Assembly: GCA_964541605.1 (NCBI GenBank)
Contig: CAZIQY010000019.1
Coordinates: 1-44,580, forward strand
DNA length: 44,580 nt
DNA from: CAZIQY01 sp964541605
Lineage (GTDB): Bacteria; Desulfobacterota; Syntrophia; Syntrophales; UBA2185
Reading direction: 5' to 3'
Under the pieces are notes generated by a model. The model had not been told where the DNA came from, made no database searches, and worked only from the letters and a program-made list of their open reading frames with translations. A program made the position numbers and the translations under genes. Positions 40,451-44,580 of this stretch are shown here, one piece after another. Numbering within the stretch: the first letter of the stretch is position 1; each line of letters opens with the position of its first letter.

Positions 40451-41302
40451 TTAGGGTTTCACTCGATCCAGATAAACGGGTTCTATGCCCGGTGGTACCT
40501 GAAGGTCGAATGTGAACGCTTCAGCATCCGTGGCAAACTGGATATCGGAATAGCGGATAATCACCTTTGATGGGTGATTATCCGCTATTCCTGAGGCGAG
40601 CGTTACCTTCAGAGGTACGGCAGGTGAGCCTGACGTGTCGAACTCTTCGAATCTGGCAGTATATGAGGCACTGCCGCGGTCATTATAGACCCTGACTTCA
40701 ACAAGATGGTGAGTCGAAGGATCCACCCAGACGGATTGGAGTCTTCTGCCTTCAGCGATCATATCTACACGATACAGATGTCCCTCCATAGATCCCCCCA
40801 GAGATACATTCTTTTCGCTCACATGGGGATATGACCCGAACATGACGGACAGCAGGTCTTCTATTCTGAGACCTGAAGGGAAGAAATCTACAGTATTGAC
40901 AAGATTATCCGGCGTCGCCTTTCCTATGTAGAATATTCCTTTCTGAGGGGAAAATATTTTTAAGACGTCCTCATGAACGGAAAGAAAAAAGTTAACCGGT
41001 CCGATAACGGGAATGGCCTCAACGCGCATGAATGAAGGCCTTTTAATGATGATGGCGGCTTTTATCGAGTATCGACCGGATCCATGATGCACTTCGATGT
41101 TCGCCATGGCCTTGAGGATGTTCCGATCCGAACGGGTTATTTTTTCCAGAACAGTTTCCGGTCTCATGTCGTACATTGCCGCGCTCCGGTCATCAAGGGC
41201 GGCTTTTGTGGAGGAACACGCGCAGAGAACCGCCATTAACAACAGCCAGAGAAGGGTGAGGCCGCATTTTTTTCGATGTGTGAACGATAAAAGAGCGACC
41301 AT
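40451..41302 (-). CDS. Outer-membrane lipoprotein, DUF4292/LolB-like (283 aa)
   Basis: Lipoprotein signal (LLWLLLMAVLCAC, lipid-bearing Cys29). The body has VLEKITRSDRNILKAMANIEV, RYSIKAAIIIKRPSFMRVEAIPVIGPVNFFL, and a half-barrel-like strand pattern typical of DUF4292/LolB-type lipoproteins. It may help insert lipoproteins into the outer membrane, by inference only. ATG at 41302 overlaps the upstream TPR gene's stop by one base (TGATG); a TTG at 41305 is possible but less likely. A perfect 19-bp inverted repeat lies in its 3' part (40547-40591) and is translated. Confidence 0.75.
   Translation of the reverse strand: MVALLSFTHRKKCGLTLLWLLLMAVLCACSSTKAALDDRSAAMYDMRPETVLEKITRSDRNILKAMANIEVHHGSGRYSIKAAIIIKRPSFMRVEAIPVIGPVNFFLSVHEDVLKIFSPQKGIFYIGKATPDNLVNTVDFFPSGLRIEDLLSVMFGSYPHVSEKNVSLGGSMEGHLYRVDMIAEGRRLQSVWVDPSTHHLVEVRVYNDRGSASYTARFEEFDTSGSPAVPLKVTLASGIADNHPSKVIIRYSDIQFATDAEAFTFDLQVPPGIEPVYLDRVKP
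40547..40591. repeat. Perfect 19-bp inverted repeat with 7-base loop, inside a coding region
   Basis: Left arm 40547-40565 and right arm 40573-40591 are exactly complementary, with loop TTTGATG. On the minus strand it encodes part of GIADNHPSKVIIRYSD in the lipoprotein gene without breaking the frame. It lies 101 bases beyond the cpoB stop. No T-run follows on either side, so it is not a standard terminator. Confidence 0.9.
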
Positions 41303-43014
41303 CAAGGGGTCCCTTTTTTCAGCAGGTCATCGAGTTTTTTCTGTAGCGGATGGTTGTCGGGAGTTCGTTTCAGTGCCTGTCTGTATATTTCAATGGCTTC
41401 CCGGATCATGCCCGCCTTTTCATAGGCGTCACCGAGGTGTTCTGCAATGGTTGTATCGTTCGGAAGTTTGTCTGATGCCTCTTTCAGGTATTTAATGGCC
41501 AGATCCGTTCTGTTTTGCTTGAAATAAACCCACCCGAGACTATCGATCATATAGCCATTTTCCGGCTTCAACTCGAGTGCTTTCTTTATCAATATCTCCG
41601 CCTTCTCGAGGTGGATTCCCCTGTCGGCATACGTGTAACCGATGAAATTGAGTGCTTCTGCATTTTCGGGATCGAATTTCAGAACCGCTTCCATTTCTCG
41701 AATACTTTCATTAAAGCGATTCGTCTTTTCGTAAAGCACTCCAAGGCTGTAGTGAAGATCAATATTTTTAGGAGACATGCGAAGACCCTGTTTCAGTATT
41801 TCCTCGGCGGCTTCGACTTTCCTGTTTTCCTCATAGAGGGATGAGAGAAAGATGTAAAGGCCGGGTGACTCTTTCTTGTTTGTGATGGCCTTATTGATGA
41901 CCGCTATGGCTTCATCTATCTTCCCTTCTCTCTTTAGAATCATGCCCAGATGCATCTGGGCATTGACATAAAATTCCGTATTCGGAGGGATCTTGCTGAA
42001 TTCTTCGAAGGCCTGATGATAAGACTTTTTTTCTTCATATGCGGAGGCCAGTAAATATCTTGCTCTGTGGTCTTCCTGATTTTTTGTGACCAGGAAAGAA
42101 AATTCTTCAACGGCCCTGTCGTATTGTCTGCTGTCAAAGTAAACGAGGCCGAGGGTAAACCGGACATCCCTGTTTGCACGATCGATGGCAAGAAATTCCT
42201 GAAGGACCTTTTCCGCCTCTTTGTATTTCTGTTCTCTGATAAACATCTCTCCCAGTTTTATTCTTACATTGGTTCTGGTGGGATAGATGTTGATATAATT
42301 CTGATAAGTATTAATGGCGAGGCCGTTCTTTTTTTGTTTTTCATAAAGAATTCCCAGGTCGATCAATGCTGATTCAAAGGAAGGTTTTATAGCGAGGGTT
42401 TTTTTGAATCCTTTTTCAGCTTCATTGTATCGTTTCATTTCAGCCAGTGTTTTCGCGAAATAGTAGTTGCCCATCAGATGATCCGGCTCTATCACGACCA
42501 ATTTTTTAAATATGTCGGACGCCATGTCGAATCTCTTCGTTTCCGCATAGATGGTTCCAAGATATAGATGGGCGGTCACGTGTTTTGGATCAAGCCTAAT
42601 GATCTTTTGGTAGTTATCAACGGCTTGTTCATAGTCTTTGATACTCAGATAAATGCCGCCAAGCAGGAGGTGGGTGTAGATGTCTTCGGGGTTATAAAGG
42701 AGAGATTTTTTACAGAGCTCAACGGCCTTTTGATAATCGCCCTTTTCTATGTACAGGGTTGCAAGCTCCGTAGCAAGATAAGAGGATGTGGGGTCAAAAC
42801 GGATAGCCGTTTCAAATTCTGCTATGGCGCCATCGAGATTTTCGTCAAGTGCCAGCATCACGCCAAGGGAATAATGGTAGGTCGCTTCAAAGGATGATTC
42901 TCCCCCCTGCGCTACCGCCATTCCTTTTCCGGGAAACCACCAGCAGCCGGCCAGGGTCCACGACAGGACCATGATGAAACACATTTTTGTTAGATTTTCC
43001 CGTATGTGATTCAA
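41302..43014 (-). CDS. Tetratricopeptide-repeat lipoprotein (570 aa)
   Basis: N-terminal signal with TLAGC lipobox (Cys24), so probably anchored to a membrane facing the periplasm. The rest is tandem TPRs of 34 residues, about 14-15 copies, for example YHYSLGVMLALDENLDGAIA, THLLLGGIYLSIKDYEQAVD, AHLYLGTIYAETKRFDMASD and AEHLGDAYEKAGMIREAIEI. TPR arrays bind other proteins; the partner is unknown. The start is TTG with AGGTG upstream; an internal ATG at 42984 would shorten the signal. It lies between ctpA and the DUF4292-like lipoprotein gene, which it overlaps by one base. Deltaproteobacteria often pair such a TPR protein with this type of lipoprotein. Confidence 0.88.
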   Translation of the reverse strand: MNHIRENLTKMCFIMVLSWTLAGCWWFPGKGMAVAQGGESSFEATYHYSLGVMLALDENLDGAIAEFETAIRFDPTSSYLATELATLYIEKGDYQKAVELCKKSLLYNPEDIYTHLLLGGIYLSIKDYEQAVDNYQKIIRLDPKHVTAHLYLGTIYAETKRFDMASDIFKKLVVIEPDHLMGNYYFAKTLAEMKRYNEAEKGFKKTLAIKPSFESALIDLGILYEKQKKNGLAINTYQNYINIYPTRTNVRIKLGEMFIREQKYKEAEKVLQEFLAIDRANRDVRFTLGLVYFDSRQYDRAVEEFSFLVTKNQEDHRARYLLASAYEEKKSYHQAFEEFSKIPPNTEFYVNAQMHLGMILKREGKIDEAIAVINKAITNKKESPGLYIFLSSLYEENRKVEAAEEILKQGLRMSPKNIDLHYSLGVLYEKTNRFNESIREMEAVLKFDPENAEALNFIGYTYADRGIHLEKAEILIKKALELKPENGYMIDSLGWVYFKQNRTDLAIKYLKEASDKLPNDTTIAEHLGDAYEKAGMIREAIEIYRQALKRTPDNHPLQKKLDDLLKKGTP

Positions 43015-43170
43015 ATTGACACCTATTGTCTACGGCTCAAAGCAAATGGATAGTGCAGAACCCGTTTTTCAAAAGGGCTCAAATGGTTTATGCAGATCCG
43101 GCACGGGCACAGCTTCCCGGCAGCGTCCGGATTGTATCGGGATGCAAAACTTACAGGATACGTTCCTGAA
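43015..43170 (-). other. Structured intergenic leader with duplicated 17-mer
   Basis: 156 bases without a gene between ctpA and the TPR gene. Two copies of CAAATGGnnnnTGCAGA (plus strand; 43043-43059 and 43080-43096) flank a stem that pairs better in minus-strand RNA (arms 43058-43063 and 43075-43080, one G-U). A second stem has outer arms 43096-43101/43127-43132 and inner arms 43104-43107/43116-43119. No known riboswitch or tRNA is recognised. Confidence 0.5.
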
Positions 43171-44478
43171 TCAACTTTTCAATGTCTTCTTCAGAATATC
43201 CCAGCTTTTGATGATGTCGATGGCGCTTTTTAACTGATTATCAGATGTCGGATCATCATGTGCTTTTCTTAATGATTTCTCGGTGTTCGAACCATTATCT
43301 TTTTTCGACTCAATATGGCCTTTAAGGTCCTTTTCTCTGATGAAATCGTCCGTGGATTCCTTGTCCTCGGAAGGTTTCATGTATTTTACGACGATATCGG
43401 GCGTTATTCCTTCGGCCTGGATAGAGCGTCCCTTCGGCGTGTAATATTTGGCAGTGGTTAATTTGAGAGCCGAGCCGTCTTCGAGGGGAATAACCGTCTG
43501 CACGGATCCCTTCCCGAACGTCTGTGTGCCGACAATAAGGGCTTTGCCGTTATCCTGAAGGGCGCCCGATAAAATTTCAGCAGCGCTGGCGGATCCTTCG
43601 TTGACCAGAACAACGATGGGACATGTCGGTTCATATCCGTCATCCCTCGCCATGGATACGGTTTCCATGCTTTTTACCCTTCCCTTGGTGGTCACAATGA
43701 CTCCTGATTTCATGAAAACATCGGATACAGCGACAGCCTGATTCAGCAAGCCGCCGGGATTGTTTCTCAAATCGAGAATGAGCCCTTTCGGCGTGTGGAC
43801 CTTGCCATTAACCTCTTCGATCGTTTTTTTCAGATCATCCACTGTCTTTTCCTGAAAGGACGCTATCCTGATATAACCGATGTTATCGTCAAATATTTTT
43901 GATTTTATACTCCTGATTTTGATGATCCCGCGGGTGAGGACGATGTCTTTGGGCTTTGGCATGTTTTCCCGCATGATGGTGATGGTGACCTTCGAGTCCT
44001 TCAGTCCCCGGAGTTTTTTGACGGCATCCATGATGGTGATATCTTTGGTTGATTTGCCGTCTATTCTGACGATCTGATCCCCTGCCTTTACCCCCGCCTG
44101 AAAGGCCGGTGTATCCTCAATGGGCGATACAACGGTCAGGACATCTTTTCTGATTGTGATTTCGATTCCGATCCCTCCAAAGCTTCCACGCGTCTCTACC
44201 TCAAGTTCCTTGTACATGTCTGCGGTCATATAAGAACTGTGCGGGTCCAGAGATTTCATCATGCCGTTGATGGCGCCATCTATGAGAGTCTTGGAATCCA
44301 TTTCTTCCACATAGTTTTTTTCCACCATTCTAAGTATTTCATTGAATGTCTTTAAGTTTTTATAGATGTTCTTATCCAGTGCCGCCGATACCCGACTGTC
44401 TCGCTGAGGGCCAAAAAGAACCAGGCATGTGGCTATGAATACCAGCAGCAACCATCTTTCGTGGAAAAATCTTTTCAT
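43171..44478 (-). CDS. ctpA: C-terminal processing peptidase, S41A family (435 aa)
   Basis: Periplasmic serine protease that trims C-termini of exported proteins. Signal or anchor at about 8-25 (LLLVFIATCLVLFG). An N-terminal helical region (NEILRMVEKNYVEEMD, MMKSLDPHSSYM) precedes the PDZ domain (SFGGIGIEI, AFQAGVKAGDQIVRIDGKST). The S41 core carries the catalytic Ser298 in NEGSASAAEIL and Lys323 in FGKGSVQT, 25 residues apart as in Tsp/CtpA. GLILDLRNNPGGLL is also typical. The tail (about 385-435) is charged. ATG at 44478 is chosen because GGAGG lies 5 bases upstream; the ATG at 44490 has no RBS. Confidence 0.95.
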   Translation of the reverse strand: MKRFFHERWLLLVFIATCLVLFGPQRDSRVSAALDKNIYKNLKTFNEILRMVEKNYVEEMDSKTLIDGAINGMMKSLDPHSSYMTADMYKELEVETRGSFGGIGIEITIRKDVLTVVSPIEDTPAFQAGVKAGDQIVRIDGKSTKDITIMDAVKKLRGLKDSKVTITIMRENMPKPKDIVLTRGIIKIRSIKSKIFDDNIGYIRIASFQEKTVDDLKKTIEEVNGKVHTPKGLILDLRNNPGGLLNQAVAVSDVFMKSGVIVTTKGRVKSMETVSMARDDGYEPTCPIVVLVNEGSASAAEILSGALQDNGKALIVGTQTFGKGSVQTVIPLEDGSALKLTTAKYYTPKGRSIQAEGITPDIVVKYMKPSEDKESTDDFIREKDLKGHIESKKDNGSNTEKSLRKAHDDPTSDNQLKSAIDIIKSWDILKKTLKS

Positions 44479-44490
44479 CGAAACCTCCAT

Positions 44491-44512
44491 ATCGGAACGA
44501 TCGATATCCGAT
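44491..44512 (-). promoter_or_regulatory. Inverted repeat upstream of ctpA (possible operator)
   Basis: ATCGGA (44491-44496) and TCCGAT (44507-44512) form a perfect 6-bp dyad around 10 bases, just upstream of the ctpA ribosome binding site. On the minus strand a TTGAAT (44541-44546) could be a -35, but the -10 candidates (TAAAAA at 17 bases) are poor. Operator or promoter status is a guess. Confidence 0.25.
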
Positions 44513-44580
44513 CATTATTTTTAATCTTATTCCATTTCTAATTCAATAGTGCATTAATAATCCACGGCCAAGCGACAATG

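Noticed and set aside
40547..40591. Calling the 19-bp inverted repeat a standard intrinsic terminator
   Set aside because: Neither strand has a T-run after the stem; it is listed as a repeat with an open role.
1..44580. Reassigned genetic code (UGA as Trp)
   Set aside because: Several well-defined genes (for example efp, tolR and murC) end with TGA at the expected family length, so UGA is a normal stop here.

Overview
This window looks like a chromosomal segment of a Gram-negative, meso-diaminopimelate-type bacterium. It is most likely a Desulfobacterota (former Deltaproteobacteria), perhaps close to Syntrophus/Smithella. That placement is inferred from protein style, the Tol-Pal set, the SelB/FdhD pair and the gene order; no search was run. 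Gene density is high, nearly all genes fall in recognisable families, and no phage, IS element, CRISPR array, tRNA or rRNA was seen.

Layout. (1) 1-2851, plus strand: three small ORFs, one with a SAP/Rho-N-like domain and a Cys-rich tail, followed by an enzyme I (PtsI) gene interrupted by one in-frame TGA at a position where the family has an aromatic residue. (2) 24722-2877, minus strand, about 22 kb in one direction: ruvX and mltG, then a complete division/cell-wall (dcw) cluster mraZ-rsmH-ftsL-ftsI-murE-murF-mraY-murD-ftsW-murG-murC-murB-ftsQ-ftsA-ftsZ, without ddl. It ends with a radical SAM gene, an exonuclease III gene and a DUF484/GAF-like gene. A promoter with three MraZ boxes at exact 10-bp spacing precedes mraZ. 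(3) 24839-28502, plus: selB, fdhD and an OB-fold/HD-domain hydrolase, tightly packed. (4) 32275-28509, minus: a degenerate GGDEF protein, a probable bacterial release-factor-like (baeRF) protein, a cation efflux transporter with a Cys-rich tail, and a glutaminase-less GMP-synthase-like gene split by a frameshift in a CA repeat. (5) 32617-35455, plus: an EF-P module, epmB-efp-epmA, with a short interspersed inverted-repeat element between epmB and efp. (6) 35536-40446, plus: tolQ-tolR-tolA-like-tolB-pal-cpoB. (7) 44478-40451, minus: a CtpA-type protease, a TPR lipoprotein and a LolB/DUF4292-like lipoprotein, convergent with the Tol genes.

How it fits together. Much of the window serves envelope growth and division: precursor synthesis (MurB-MurG, MraY), septal synthase (FtsW/FtsI/FtsL/FtsQ), the FtsZ/FtsA ring, glycan termination (MltG), outer-membrane constriction (Tol-Pal-CpoB), and probable lipoprotein and periplasmic processing functions. 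The EF-P cassette helps translate polyproline stretches. SelB with FdhD suggests selenocysteine-containing, molybdenum/tungsten-dependent formate metabolism.

Features most worth a second look: the in-frame TGA in ptsI, with a hairpin 11 nt downstream; a perfect 19-bp inverted repeat inside a lipoprotein gene; a structured intergenic region with a duplicated 17-mer between ctpA and the TPR gene; the repeat element upstream of efp; the FdhD that lacks its usual Cys motif; and the baeRF/degenerate-GGDEF pair. Most of the window is otherwise ordinary housekeeping sequence.
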